This document shows, in pieces, positions 16,689 through 25,362 of a DNA stretch of 64,000 nt. The translations under genes were made by a program, and so were the position numbers. Every line of letters starts with the position of its first letter. Position 1 is the first letter of the stretch. Under the pieces are notes generated by a model. The model was not told the DNA's origin and ran no database searches. It was given only the letters and a program-made list of their open reading frames with translations. Origin of the DNA: Harryflintia acetispora (GTDB lineage Bacteria > Bacillota > Clostridia > Oscillospirales > Ruminococcaceae); NCBI GenBank assembly GCA_004340125.1, contig SLUK01000013.1:42240-106239 (forward strand). Direction: 5' to 3'.

Positions 16689-18062
16689 ATGAAGAGTCTC
16701 AAAAAAATCCTGGCAATCGTCCTGGCAACTTGCATGAGTGCGGGAATCTTCGCCGGCTGCGGCGGTAGCGGCGGCGGCGAGGCAGCTCCCTCCGAGAGCT
16801 CCGGCGGCGAGGCCACCCCGGCGTCCTCCGAGGCGGCGCCCCCTGCGAGCGGCGATTCCGGCGAGTCCTTCGAGCTCAAGCTGTTCCACAAGTGGCCTGA
16901 GATCGGCAAGGGCCGCGACTACTTCGAGGCTGCCGTCGCAGCATACGAGGAAGCGAATCCGAACGTTAAGGTCACCATCGAGTGCGTTTCCGATGAAGAA
17001 GCCAAATCCAAGCTGCGCGTCATGATGGGCGCCGACTCCCAGCCGGACGTTTACTTCTCCTGGTGCGGTGAGTTCTGCTACAAGTTCGCCCGTGCGGGCA
17101 ACGCCTGGGATATGACCGAGTACTTAAACAACGATCCCGAGTGGAAAGATTCGATCATGCCCTCCACCCTCAACAGCTACACCATGGACGGCAAGGTCTA
17201 CGGTATCCCGTTCCGCCTTATCGGCAAGCTGTTCGTCTACAACAAGCAGATCTTCGCGGACAACGGCATCACCGAAGCCCCGAAGACCTGGGATGAGCTG
17301 ATGGCCACCTGCGAGAAGCTCAAGGGCGCCGGCGTCACCCCGATCGCGTTCGGTAACCTGCAGCCCTGGCCGGCCTGCCACTACATCACCGGCTTCAACG
17401 TGGCCTGCGTACCGAGCGACGTGCGCATGACCGACTACAACTATGAGACCGGCGAGTTCACCGATCCCGGTTACATCACCGCGCTCAATTACCTCAAGGA
17501 ATTCAACGACAAGGGTTACTTCAACAACGGCGTGAACTCCATGATCCACGACGTCGCCTCCGAGAACTTCAAGGCCGGCAAGGCTGCGATGTTCTACTGC
17601 GAGACCGGCGAGTTCGGCGGCCTGGTCGACCAGGGCCTCGAGATCGGCGTCTTCCCGATGCCCGACGTTGAGGGCAACGGCGACAAGGGTTACATCGTCG
17701 GCGCTCCGGACGGCTTCATGATCTCCACCAAGTCTGCTCACCCCGAGGCTGGCATGGAGCTGCTCAAGCTCTTCACCTCCAACGAGTGGCAGTCCAAGAT
17801 GGTTGAGGAGCTCTACTACCCGTCCCCGATTATCGGCGTGCACAACGAGCAGAACACCATTCCTTCCCTGCTGGAAGCGATGAACTACATTGAGAATGCC
17901 AAGGGCCTGGCCAACTGGCTGGACACCGACGTTCACACCAAGGTTTCCGATGCGTATCTGCCCGCCATGCAGGAGATGCTCAACGGCACCCTGACCCCCG
18001 AGCAGGTTATGGAGAAGGTGCAGGAGGCTGCCCAGATCGTTAAGACCGAGGAAGCGCAATAA
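16689..18062 (+). CDS. Sugar-binding lipoprotein of second ABC importer
   Basis: A 457-residue protein from ATG 16689 with GGAGG directly upstream; the frame is open further up without a site. Signal peptide MKSLKKILAIVLATCMSAG ends in lipobox IFAGC, followed by a Gly/Ser/Ala tether. The mature part is a family 1 carbohydrate-binding protein (FELKLFHKWPEIGKGRDYFE, later KLFTSNEWQSKM). Codons are more uniform than in neighbouring genes, as expected for a highly expressed binding protein. A hairpin after the stop probably reduces read-through into the permease genes, giving an excess of binding protein. Ligand unknown. Confidence 0.93.
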   Translation: MKSLKKILAIVLATCMSAGIFAGCGGSGGGEAAPSESSGGEATPASSEAAPPASGDSGESFELKLFHKWPEIGKGRDYFEAAVAAYEEANPNVKVTIECVSDEEAKSKLRVMMGADSQPDVYFSWCGEFCYKFARAGNAWDMTEYLNNDPEWKDSIMPSTLNSYTMDGKVYGIPFRLIGKLFVYNKQIFADNGITEAPKTWDELMATCEKLKGAGVTPIAFGNLQPWPACHYITGFNVACVPSDVRMTDYNYETGEFTDPGYITALNYLKEFNDKGYFNNGVNSMIHDVASENFKAGKAAMFYCETGEFGGLVDQGLEIGVFPMPDVEGNGDKGYIVGAPDGFMISTKSAHPEAGMELLKLFTSNEWQSKMVEELYYPSPIIGVHNEQNTIPSLLEAMNYIENAKGLANWLDTDVHTKVSDAYLPAMQEMLNGTLTPEQVMEKVQEAAQIVKTEEAQ

Positions 18063-18103
18063 TTCTGCATTTGTTCCCGTAATGGATTGACACCGATAGG
18101 AGA

Positions 18104-18137
18104 GAGGGAGCGGGGAAGACTCCCCGCTCCCTTCTTT
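18104..18137 (+). terminator. Partial terminator between binding protein and permeases
   Basis: AGGGAGCGGGGA (18105-18116) and complement (18121-18132) around AGAC, followed by TCTTTC. The weak T-tract fits an attenuator that allows some read-through. Confidence 0.7.
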
Positions 18138-18165
18138 CGCTATCGAGAATCGGAGGAATCTGCTT

Positions 18166-19050
18166 ATGAAAGTTTACCGGGATAAAAGGATCATCATCCT
18201 CTACCTGTTTCCGGCAATTGCGTTGATGGCCCTTTTCGTCTATTACCCGCTGGTACAGTCGATCGTTTTCAGTCTGTTTAAGTGGGCCTCGTTCTCTCCG
18301 GAAAAACAGTGGGTCGGGTTTTATAACTATCATCTTATCGTCTCCGACACCGCTACGTTCTTTACCATTCTGAGAAACAACTTCTTCTACGCAGTGGTTT
18401 CCACCATCTTCCAGGCCGGGTTGGGGCTCGTCTTCGCCGCCTGCCTGGAGGAAAAATTCATGCGGGGTACCCAGCCGTTCTTTCGGACCGTGCTCTTTAT
18501 CCCGTCCCTGATCGCGATGACCGTTATCGCCATGCTCTGGCAGTTCATGTACGACCCCAACATCGGCATGATCAACCAGGCGATCCAGGCGCTCGGCTTC
18601 AAGGACTTTAACGCCCAATGGCTGGGTGACAGCAACCTGTCGATCTGGTGCTGCATTATCGTCTCCCAGTGGCAGTACATCGGCTATTGCATGATGCTCG
18701 ACCTGGTCGGCATCCAGAAGATCGACGGCGAGCTCTTCGAGGCCGCCACCATCGACGGCGCGACCCGCCCGCAGGTCTTCCGCTACATAACCCTTCCGCT
18801 GATGAAGGAATCCATCCTGGTTACCACCGTCGTCACCATCCTCGGCTCGGTCAAGGTGTTCACCGAGGTGTACGTCATGACCGCCGGCGGACCCGGACGT
18901 TCGAGCGAGGTGCTGGCCACCGCCATGTACCGCGCGGCCTTCAAGAACGATGAAATGGGCGTGGCCTGCGCCTACGCCATCATGATTTTCGTCCTGACAT
19001 TCATCTGTGCGGCGCTGCAGCTCAAGCTGTCGCATACCGGCGAAGAATAA
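18166..19050 (+). CDS. Sugar ABC permease (MalF type)
   Basis: A 294-residue membrane protein with six predicted helices, starting IIILYLFPAIALMALFVYYP. The ATPase-contact EAA loop reads FEAATIDGATRPQVFRYITLP near residue 188. The first periplasmic loop is short, unlike enteric MalF. It lies 103 bp after the binding-protein gene and six bp before the start codon context of its partner, so the three make one importer. No ATPase is encoded nearby. Confidence 0.93.
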   Translation: MKVYRDKRIIILYLFPAIALMALFVYYPLVQSIVFSLFKWASFSPEKQWVGFYNYHLIVSDTATFFTILRNNFFYAVVSTIFQAGLGLVFAACLEEKFMRGTQPFFRTVLFIPSLIAMTVIAMLWQFMYDPNIGMINQAIQALGFKDFNAQWLGDSNLSIWCCIIVSQWQYIGYCMMLDLVGIQKIDGELFEAATIDGATRPQVFRYITLPLMKESILVTTVVTILGSVKVFTEVYVMTAGGPGRSSEVLATAMYRAAFKNDEMGVACAYAIMIFVLTFICAALQLKLSHTGEE

Positions 19051-19065
19051 GGAGGGGTGAAGAGA

Positions 19066-19902
19066 ATGTTTGCGAAAAAAATCGGCTCCAACGCTTGGAA
19101 AGTCTTTATCTTCCTGCTCTTTGCCGTCTACGCGTTTGCGATTATCTACCCGTTAAGCTGGATGATCATTTCCTCGCTCAAGACCAATACCGAGTTTTTC
19201 ACCTCCCCGTGGGGGCTGCCGGCCCAGCCGCAGTGGCACCACTACTATGAGGCGGTCAAGTACGGCGTCGCCGCCTACTTCTTCAACAGCGTGTTCATCA
19301 CGCTGGCCTCGGTGCTCTTCTCGGTGCTGTTCTCGTCGATGGCTTCCTATATCATCACCCGGTTTGATTTCAAACTGAAGAACGCCGCCTTCCTCTTTAT
19401 CCTCGGCGGCCTGATGATCTCGCCCGAGGTCACGCTCGTCTCGCTCTTCAAGCTCGAGCAGTCGCTGCATGTCTACAACACCCACTGGGCGCTGATCATC
19501 CCCTATACGGTATTCCGTATCCCGTTCACGACCTTCCTGATCCGCTCGTACATGCTCTCGCTGCCCAAGGCGGTGGAGGAGTCGGCTTACATCGACGGGT
19601 GTTCCACCTTCAAGGTCTTTTCCCGGATCGTCATGCCGATCTGTAAGCCGATCATCGCCTCGGCCGCCCTGCTGACCGCCATGACCAGCTGGAACGAGTT
19701 CATGTTCGCCCTGGTCTTTGTCGAGAGCGAGAAGTACAAGACCATCCCGATCGGGCTGATGAACCTCAAAGGCCAGTTCGGAACCAACTACCCGAGACTG
19801 ATGGCCGCGCTGGTCGTCTCCGCTTCGGTGATGATCATCCTGTTCCTGTGCTTCCAGAAGCAATTCGTGCGCGGCCTTACCGCCGGAAGCGTCAAGGGCT
19901 GA
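19066..19902 (+). CDS. Sugar ABC permease (MalG type)
   Basis: A 278-residue partner permease. ATG 19066 is preferred since GGAGG (19051-19055) is then 10 bases upstream; an in-frame GTG at 19057 is too close. Six membrane segments, EAA loop VEESAYIDGCSTFKVFSRIV near residue 180, and the typical C-terminus FVRGLTAGSVKG. It completes the importer with the two genes before it. A strong terminator follows 27 bp after the stop. Confidence 0.93.
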   Translation: MFAKKIGSNAWKVFIFLLFAVYAFAIIYPLSWMIISSLKTNTEFFTSPWGLPAQPQWHHYYEAVKYGVAAYFFNSVFITLASVLFSVLFSSMASYIITRFDFKLKNAAFLFILGGLMISPEVTLVSLFKLEQSLHVYNTHWALIIPYTVFRIPFTTFLIRSYMLSLPKAVEESAYIDGCSTFKVFSRIVMPICKPIIASAALLTAMTSWNEFMFALVFVESEKYKTIPIGLMNLKGQFGTNYPRLMAALVVSASVMIILFLCFQKQFVRGLTAGSVKG

Positions 19903-19928
19903 TTTGACACCCATTCCAATTCTGATAA

Positions 19929-19969
19929 AAAGGGGAGCCCCCGGCAACACTTGCCGGGGGCTCCCCTTT
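19929..19969. terminator. Strong bidirectional terminator after the importer
   Basis: Nineteen-base arms from AAAGGGGAGCCCCCGGCAA (19929-19947) to 19951-19969, with a 3-base loop, T-run on the right and A-run on the left. Confidence 0.9.
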
Positions 19970-20011
19970 GATTGGCATTGGTATCTTGTGAGGTTGGCGG
20001 CGTTCGCCGCC

Positions 20012-20098
20012 GAGGGGAAACCCCTTGATAGGGTTTCCCCTCGCAAAAACCTCCCACTGGGAGCTTTTTGTTCCCCTTCCTGATCCGAGGGGGGATTT
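20012..20098. repeat. Stem-loop repeat family R2, copy 1
   Basis: Hairpin A pairs GAGGGGAAACCC (20012-20023) with its complement (20031-20042) around loop CTTGATA. Hairpin B is CTCCC-ACT-GGGAG (20051-20063), flanked by AAAAA and TTTTT. CCCCTTCCTGATC follows, then a short GGGG-rich closing arm. The second copy, with the same loop and compensatory stem changes, is at 55834-55912. The rest of 19970-20305 shows a further hairpin GGCGGCG/CGCCGCC (19997-20011) and no gene. Confidence 0.65.
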
Positions 20099-20223
20099 CG
20101 TCAAGGCAAGTGTCAGCAGTCCGGAAAGGCCGCGGGCGCTGTCCGCACCCGCCAGAAGGACATGTCGCCATCGGCACCTTGGACCCTTGAGAATCCCATT
20201 TTGGATTGCCGTCTGCTATAACA

Positions 20224-20251
20224 GAGGCCCCCGGCGTCTGCCGGGGGCCTC
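20224..20251. terminator. GC hairpin downstream of the dipeptidase gene
   Basis: GAGGCCCCCGG (20224-20234) and CCGGGGGCCTC (20241-20251) around CGTCTG. The T-tract is poor on both strands, so its strength as terminator is uncertain. Confidence 0.5.
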
Positions 20252-20305
20252 TCGATTCTTTGCGAGTATCTGGAAAGTAAGAATACTTTACAGCTTTAAA
20301 AGCGT

Positions 20306-21748
20306 TTAAACAAGCGGGTCGATCTCGAGCAGGGCGTTGATATAGACCTTGATGTTCAGCAGCAGATGGGCGATGTCCCCATACTCGTCCGCCTGATGGG
20401 CGCCGCCCTTTTCCATGCCGAACAGGCGCACCCGCCCGGGCACCGTGGCGCCGTAGGACACCGCATTGGGCAGGCTGCGCGCATAGGTGCCGCCGTCGAG
20501 CACCAGCGGCGGGATATCCGGCTGGCCGAGCTGCTCGCGGGCGACCTCGATCAGCTTCTGGATGACCGGGTTATCCAGCGGGATGTAGAGCGCCGGATCG
20601 TTGTGCAGCTTTACGATCTCGAAGCCCGCCTTCTCGAAGTATACCGGGATTTGCTTCATCAGGAACTCCTGGTCCATCTTGACCGGGTAGCGGATGTCCG
20701 GCTGCAGGATGATCCGATCCCCCTCCTTGCGCAGCATCGAGAGCACGAAGGTCAGCTTGCCGGACACGTCGTCCTCGGCCTCGATTCCCAGCGGCACCCC
20801 GTCGTAATCCCCGGTGAGCACCGAGATGACCTCCAGCGCGTCGCGGGTCCTGCCGCCGACGAGCCCGGAGCCCAGCAGCGCCTTGACGAGCACGTCGTTG
20901 GCGTTGATCGCCCCGTGCGGGCGGGCGCAGTGGTGGGAGGTGCCGGTGGCGTTCACACGCACCCCGCGCGCGTCGGCCTCGACGCTGATCCGCTCGAAGC
21001 CGCCGAGCTTCTCTTTTGCCTCCTCGAGGGACACCCCGCCGAGGACGGCGTAGGCCTTGTCCGGGACCGAGTTGACCACGTCGCCGCCCCAGATGTCCAC
21101 GAGCTCCTCCCCGACCGGGTAGGAGGCGAACTTGCTGCGCACCATGCCCTTTTCGGCGTAGCCGACCGGGTACTTCGCGTCGGGCACCAGGCACCACTTG
21201 GGGGCCTTCTCCCGCGCGAGGAAGGCGGGCATGTCGATCGAGCCGGTCTCCTCGCTCATGCCGAAGACGATCATCACGTTGTTTTTGAGCTTGATCCCAT
21301 GCTCTTTGAGAAAGCGCATGGCGTAAAGGGCCATCACGCCGGGGGCCTTGTTGTCGGCGGTACCCCGCCCGAAGATGTACTTTCCGTCCTCGGAAATATG
21401 CGGCTCGAACGGCTCGCAGGTCCACCCGTCGCCTTCGGGCACGATATCCATATGCGGCACGATGGCGATCGCATCGTCCTGCGGGTTTTCGCCATAGGTC
21501 GCGCTGCCCGCGTAGTTTTCATAGTTTTTGGTCCGAAACCCGTATTCCCCGGCCATTTTGAGAGCTTCCATCAGCACCTGGTAGCACCCTTCGCCGTAGG
21601 GTTTGTCACCCGGTACGAACTCGTCCTTGGCCTCGGATACGCTGCGGATCCTGCACAGCTTGCTCACGTCGCGCAGGAATTCCTCCCGGATGGTGGGGAT
21701 CCACCGGTCGAGCTGCTCCCCCAGCTTTTGCTTTTCGCTTGCGGTCAA
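20306..21748 (-). CDS. M20-family (Sapep/PepV-type) metallo-dipeptidase
   Basis: A 480-residue cytoplasmic dipeptidase of the Sapep/PepV branch, which cleaves dipeptides with two metal ions (Mn or Zn). Metal ligands and catalytic residues are visible: PHMDIVPEGDGW (near 88), GRGTADNKAPG (near 120) with the bridging Asp, MSEETGS (near 155) with the general-base Glu pair, and the C-terminal EKGGAHQADE. The start is a TTG at 21748 with AGGAGG eight bases upstream. The frame stays open far beyond this, but those codons look unlike a protein. It is transcribed away from the DUF3795 gene. Confidence 0.92.
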   Translation of the reverse strand: MTASEKQKLGEQLDRWIPTIREEFLRDVSKLCRIRSVSEAKDEFVPGDKPYGEGCYQVLMEALKMAGEYGFRTKNYENYAGSATYGENPQDDAIAIVPHMDIVPEGDGWTCEPFEPHISEDGKYIFGRGTADNKAPGVMALYAMRFLKEHGIKLKNNVMIVFGMSEETGSIDMPAFLAREKAPKWCLVPDAKYPVGYAEKGMVRSKFASYPVGEELVDIWGGDVVNSVPDKAYAVLGGVSLEEAKEKLGGFERISVEADARGVRVNATGTSHHCARPHGAINANDVLVKALLGSGLVGGRTRDALEVISVLTGDYDGVPLGIEAEDDVSGKLTFVLSMLRKEGDRIILQPDIRYPVKMDQEFLMKQIPVYFEKAGFEIVKLHNDPALYIPLDNPVIQKLIEVAREQLGQPDIPPLVLDGGTYARSLPNAVSYGATVPGRVRLFGMEKGGAHQADEYGDIAHLLLNIKVYINALLEIDPLV

Positions 21749-21883
21749 TCGAAACGCCTCCTGTTGATGATTTCCTGTTGGGTTCTCAGGGTCAAATCCC
21801 AAGACTACTTTATTGTACACCACCGGCGGGAGAAAGAAAAGACTCATTTTCCGTACCAGGGTATCAAAATAGTCTGGCCGCGG

Positions 21884-21912
21884 TTGACAGCGCCGGGGCC
21901 AGCGCTTACAAT
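21884..21912 (+). promoter_or_regulatory. Promoter of DUF3795 gene
   Basis: -35 TTGACA (21884-21889), 17-bp spacer, -10 TACAAT (21907-21912). This is close to consensus, giving a leader under 20 nt. Confidence 0.8.
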
Positions 21913-21934
21913 AAGGCAAAGGGGAGGGGATAGG

Positions 21935-22393
21935 ATGAAGATGCCGCAAAAAGGGATCGAACCATCCATGTTCGCCCCGTGTGGGATGAACTGTATGGTT
22001 TGCTACAGGCATTGCTGTCACCCCAGGCCCTGCGCGGGCTGTCAGGGCGGGGAGGATGGGAAGCCCATCCACTGCCGCAGCTGCAAAATTAAGGAGTGCG
22101 CGCGGGAGCGGGGCATATCCTACTGCTTTGCATGTGGCGGCTATCCCTGCGAGCGGGTCAAAAACCTCGAGAAGAGCTACCGGACCCGGTACGGTACCAG
22201 CCTGATGGAAAACGGACGCCTTGTCAAGGAAGAGGGGCTGTCCGTCTTCCTGCGGCGGCAGGAGGAACAGTATACCTGCCCGGACTGCGGCGGGGTGATT
22301 TCCCTTCACGACCGGGAATGCAGCGAGTGCCAACGGAAGATAACCGCGCAAGCGCAAAGGGGAGGGGCAGATGAAAAAAATGAATTGGCATAG
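21935..22393 (+). CDS. Cysteine-rich DUF3795-type protein
   Basis: A 152-residue protein starting MKMPQKGIEPSMFAPCGMNC, with GGAGGGG just upstream. The first 80 residues have a series of Cys pairs (CGMNCMVCYRHC, CAGCQGG, CRSCKIKECA, CFACGGYPC) typical of DUF3795, thought to bind metal. A second zinc-ribbon-like motif, CPDCGG then CSECQ, lies near the end. It has its own promoter and overlaps the following membrane-protein gene by 23 bp. Its function is not known. Confidence 0.82.
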   Translation: MKMPQKGIEPSMFAPCGMNCMVCYRHCCHPRPCAGCQGGEDGKPIHCRSCKIKECARERGISYCFACGGYPCERVKNLEKSYRTRYGTSLMENGRLVKEEGLSVFLRRQEEQYTCPDCGGVISLHDRECSECQRKITAQAQRGGADEKNELA

Positions 22394-22586
22394 ACTTTTG
22401 TATATCGCCGGCTTTTTGCTGGTGGCCGGCTTTGTCATTTTGACAGGGGTGGATTTTTTGCAGTATGACGAGCTGGCGTATTCCGCTCCGTTTTCGGCTT
22501 TCGTTCTGGTGAGGGCGGTCGAGTTTCTGCCCTTGGCGGCGCTCGCTTTCATTCTGGCCGCCATCCTAAAAAAACGAAACCGCTGA
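22371..22586 (+). CDS. Small two-helix membrane protein
   Basis: A 71-residue protein with two hydrophobic segments (LLYIAGFLLVAGFVIL and FLPLAALAFILAAIL) and a basic end KKRNR. ATG 22371 lies within the end of the DUF3795 gene, with AAGGGGAGGGG upstream. Translation is probably coupled. No family recognised. Confidence 0.7.
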   Translation: MKKMNWHRLLYIAGFLLVAGFVILTGVDFLQYDELAYSAPFSAFVLVRAVEFLPLAALAFILAAILKKRNR

Positions 22587-22615
22587 TCCGCGGCCCTGCC
22601 CGCGCAGCAGAAAAT

Positions 22616-22660
22616 CCCCGGCCCGCGGCTGACTGCCGCGGGTCGGGGGTGTTTATGTTT
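22616..22660 (+). terminator. Terminator of the DUF3795 unit
   Basis: Arms 22616-22629 and 22635-22648 (CCCCGGCCCGCGGC with one mismatch), loop TGACT, followed by TGTTTATGTTT. Confidence 0.8.
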
Positions 22661-22708
22661 ATAAAACGGTATGGACCTAAAACTTTAGCGGCTGCACGCC
22701 GGAACGGG

Positions 22709-23983
22709 TCACCCCTCCAGGTCTACGGATATCAGGGCATCGTCTTCTACATTCGCTGTGATCCAGTGGCCGGCAAAGGAGTCGTGCTCATCTGTAAAGG
22801 CGAGTTCCAGCCTGAAGTGAGCCTCCCCCGCCTCGTCCGGGGAGGTCTTTACGATGAGGGAGGTGATCTGCAGCCCGGCGGCAAACTCCTCCAGGGACAG
22901 AGGAGGCAGCTCCGGTTCCGAGTCCTCCCGCCAGGCCTGGCAGGTTGGGTACAGCTCCTGGGCCGCCCGGCGCTGCCAGGCTTCCTCACCCTCCCACTCC
23001 AGCCTATCCAGGCGCTTGGCCAGGGCATTTAGGTGCTGCTGTATAGCCTCCTTGTGGGGACAGGGTATGCTGGTTTTTTTCCGCCCCTCTTTCCGCACGG
23101 CCTGAATGGCCATCTCCATATACTCGACTTTTTCCTCCGGACCCACCAGAGGGTCCTCCCACAGCTCCTCCATCAGCTTGAGCCGCTCCTGGAGAGGTTT
23201 GCCGGAGTATTCAGCCTCTATCGTTTTATCGATGTAGGCGTCATACTCCTCCGGCGTCATTTTCCGGGGAAGGTTCCACAGGCGGTTTCCTCCCTCGACC
23301 ATCTCGTCGGTGAGCCGGTCTAAGCTGAGAATCATCTCCGCCAGGCCGGGGCCTATATCAATCTGCTGCTGTTTTGCAGTTTCCGCTACCGTCTGCGCCA
23401 CCCCCAGCAGTTTGCACAACCCCTCGCAGAGCTTGGTGTCATGCCGCAGCAGCTCTTCGGGAAGTTTTGCGTTTGCAAACAGCTCCTTCATGCCGCCCAG
23501 GATCGATGCTGCTTTCCGGCACTTGTCCGCTGGCTCCAAACTTTCATCCATCCAAATCTGAAACGCCTCAGCCATAGGAAGGATCAACCTGTCGTTGCCA
23601 AAAAACGCGATGCCCCGTTCCTCCAGCGCCCGGTCCGGCGGCGGAGGGAATGTGGCCCGCAGCGCCGCCAGCTTTGCCTCCACCCGCTCGATGTACGCCT
23701 GCTTCTCAGGGTCCCGCAGATGCCGGGAACTCCGCGGTTTGTGCTCCGGCTTGTGGGGCTGGGCCAGCAGGTCTATGGGCGCCTCAAAGGGCTGCACCTC
23801 CAGGTAGAAATCGATCTTTTTGCCCCACAGCGTCCCCTTGGCGCCGTCCTCGGCGGTGGCGTAGCCATAGAGCCACTCTTGATGTGCTTCGGGCCAAAAA
23901 GCGGTATGCTCCTTCAGGGTGACGGCCTTTTGCCCTGCCAACCCTTCCGGCACCAGAAAGCGCCATTTTTTTGTGTCGTCCAT
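22709..23983 (-). CDS. Uncharacterised 424-residue protein
   Basis: Start ATG 23983 has AAGGAG nearby; the frame runs on into proC but without a better site. The product is soluble and rich in charged helices (residues 90-330). The C-terminal 60 residues (AHFRLELAFTDEHDSFAGHWITA then a short acidic end) look like the small domain that closes DUF2262/DUF2004-type proteins. Codon use and base composition are less GC-rich than in the neighbours, which suggests later acquisition. It lies between converging genes and just after proC, probably in the same transcript (37-bp gap). No function can be assigned. Confidence 0.7.
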   Translation of the reverse strand: MDDTKKWRFLVPEGLAGQKAVTLKEHTAFWPEAHQEWLYGYATAEDGAKGTLWGKKIDFYLEVQPFEAPIDLLAQPHKPEHKPRSSRHLRDPEKQAYIERVEAKLAALRATFPPPPDRALEERGIAFFGNDRLILPMAEAFQIWMDESLEPADKCRKAASILGGMKELFANAKLPEELLRHDTKLCEGLCKLLGVAQTVAETAKQQQIDIGPGLAEMILSLDRLTDEMVEGGNRLWNLPRKMTPEEYDAYIDKTIEAEYSGKPLQERLKLMEELWEDPLVGPEEKVEYMEMAIQAVRKEGRKKTSIPCPHKEAIQQHLNALAKRLDRLEWEGEEAWQRRAAQELYPTCQAWREDSEPELPPLSLEEFAAGLQITSLIVKTSPDEAGEAHFRLELAFTDEHDSFAGHWITANVEDDALISVDLEG

Positions 23984-24020
23984 GTTCTGTGTCGCTCCTT
24001 TTTGGTGTCTCATTTCCTTG

Positions 24021-24809
24021 TCATTTCCCTTCGATCGCGTCGATCGCGTCGAGCACGGCGGCGCGCAGGCCGCCCCGTTCCAGGGCCGCCACCCCCTTGA
24101 TGGTGGTACCGCCCGGCGAGCAGACGGCATCCTTCATCGCGCCGGGATGCGCGCCGCTTTGCAGCTGTAAAGCGCCGGTGCCCACAATCATCTGGCTGGC
24201 GAGCCGGTAGGAGAGAGCGCGCGGCAGGCCGTGCTTGACCCCCGCGTCGGCCAGCGCCTCGAGGAACATGCTGGCAAAGGCCGGGCCGCAGCCGCTGACC
24301 GTCCCGGCCACGCCCAGCTGCGAAGTCTCCACCGGCTGCACCAGGCCGACCTGGGAGAATATCCGCTCGAAGTGCCGGTAATCCTCCCCGCTCAGCGAAT
24401 GCCGGCGCTCGCAGACGATGATCCCCTCGCCCACCGAGACCGGGGTGTTGGGGATGGTGCTCAAATGCCGCGTGCCGGGCAGCAGCACCTCCTCATACCG
24501 CTCGAACGGGTAGCCTGCCGCCACCGAGACGACGGCGCGCTCGTGCAGCACCTCGCGGATCGGGGAGAGCACCTCGGCCACCAGATGGGGCTTGACGGCG
24601 ATAATCACCATGTCAGTCTCCTGTGCGACCTCCTGCGCGTCGCGGCAGGGGTTGATCCCCCTCTGCGCGCAGTTTTGACGCAGCTTTTCATAATCCTTCG
24701 CGCAGGCGTAAAGGTCCTGCGGCGCGACCGCCTTTTTCAGCAGCAGCCCGTCGGCCAGCGCCTGCGCCATGTTGCCAAAGCCGATAAACCCGATTTTGTA
24801 GTTTTCCAT
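24021..24809 (-). CDS. proC: Pyrroline-5-carboxylate reductase
   Basis: A 262-residue enzyme for the last step of proline synthesis: NAD(P)H reduction of pyrroline-5-carboxylate. N-terminal Rossmann site IGFIGFGNMAQALADGLL. The conserved ProC segments VKPHLVAEVL and RHLSTIPNTPVSVGEG, and the signature VSGCGPAFASMFLEALADAGVKHGL, are present. The last codons contain a 9-base tandem repeat giving DAIDAI. ATG 24809 is preceded by GAAAGGAA. The end lies 37 bp before the next gene on the same strand. Confidence 0.95.
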   Translation of the reverse strand: MENYKIGFIGFGNMAQALADGLLLKKAVAPQDLYACAKDYEKLRQNCAQRGINPCRDAQEVAQETDMVIIAVKPHLVAEVLSPIREVLHERAVVSVAAGYPFERYEEVLLPGTRHLSTIPNTPVSVGEGIIVCERRHSLSGEDYRHFERIFSQVGLVQPVETSQLGVAGTVSGCGPAFASMFLEALADAGVKHGLPRALSYRLASQMIVGTGALQLQSGAHPGAMKDAVCSPGGTTIKGVAALERGGLRAAVLDAIDAIEGK

Positions 24810-24877
24810 TTATATCCCCGTTCCTTTCTTTGTCGAGGCTGGCCGTCTAATTGCCCGCCCTACGGACATGGGCATTT

Positions 24878-25189
24878 TTATTTTCCGTCCCAGCCGCTGT
24901 GGGCGAGATCCACCCGCCCGTCCGGCAGAAAGCGGACCCCCTCGCCCTCGAGCGCCTGGCGCTGCAGGTCGGGGGAGCCGAAGGCGTCGCCGGGGCAGAG
25001 CGATCCGTCGCGGTAGACCACCCGGTGGCAGGGCAGGCCCTCCCGCTCGGGCACGGCGGCCATCAGCGCACCCACGATCCGGCTCGCGCGCGGCGAGCCC
25101 GCCATCAGCGCGATCTGCCCGTAGGTAGCCACCTTTCCTGCCGGGATGCGGCGCACCGCGCCGTAGACCATCTGTGTAAAGGGAGACAC
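24878..25189 (-). CDS. Short MGMT/Ogt-like DNA alkyl-transfer protein
   Basis: A 103-residue protein from GTG 25189 with AAGGAAGGA just upstream. It contains only the DNA-binding half of O6-alkylguanine transferases: GKVATYGQIALMAGSPRASRIVGALM (recognition helix with the arginine finger) and PCHRVVYRDG, with the acceptor Cys retained. Alkyltransferase-like (ATL) proteins have Trp instead of this Cys, so it may still transfer alkyl groups although the N-terminal domain is missing. It lies 68 bp upstream of proC on the same strand. Likely role: repair or flagging of alkylated guanine. Confidence 0.85.
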   Translation of the reverse strand: MSPFTQMVYGAVRRIPAGKVATYGQIALMAGSPRASRIVGALMAAVPEREGLPCHRVVYRDGSLCPGDAFGSPDLQRQALEGEGVRFLPDGRVDLAHSGWDGK

Positions 25190-25362
25190 CGTATCCTTCC
25201 TTTCTTTAGGCCACTTTGCCTTGCCGCATGGGGCCCGCATCGGTGCGGACAAACTTGTATGGCTTACTGATTATTATAGTGCGTGAGGGGAAAATCTGCA
25301 AGCGGTTGCGGCACTTCGCACAAGGTGGTATGATCGGGGGGAAGAAAGGAAGGGGATTTCCC

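Noticed and set aside
20366..22393. A very long plus-strand open frame opposite the M20 dipeptidase gene.
   Set aside because: The minus frame has all metal-site motifs of the dipeptidase. Only the last part of the plus frame (21935-22393) has its own promoter, ribosome site and Cys-rich motifs.
21749..22564. An N-terminal extension of the M20 dipeptidase up to 22564.
   Set aside because: It would overlap the DUF3795 gene on the other strand, has no ribosome site, and the TTG at 21748 with AGGAGG gives the normal family N-terminus.
24024..24060. A CRISPR-like or tandem repeat at the end of proC.
   Set aside because: Only two 9-base units encoding DAIDAI, in frame within the gene.
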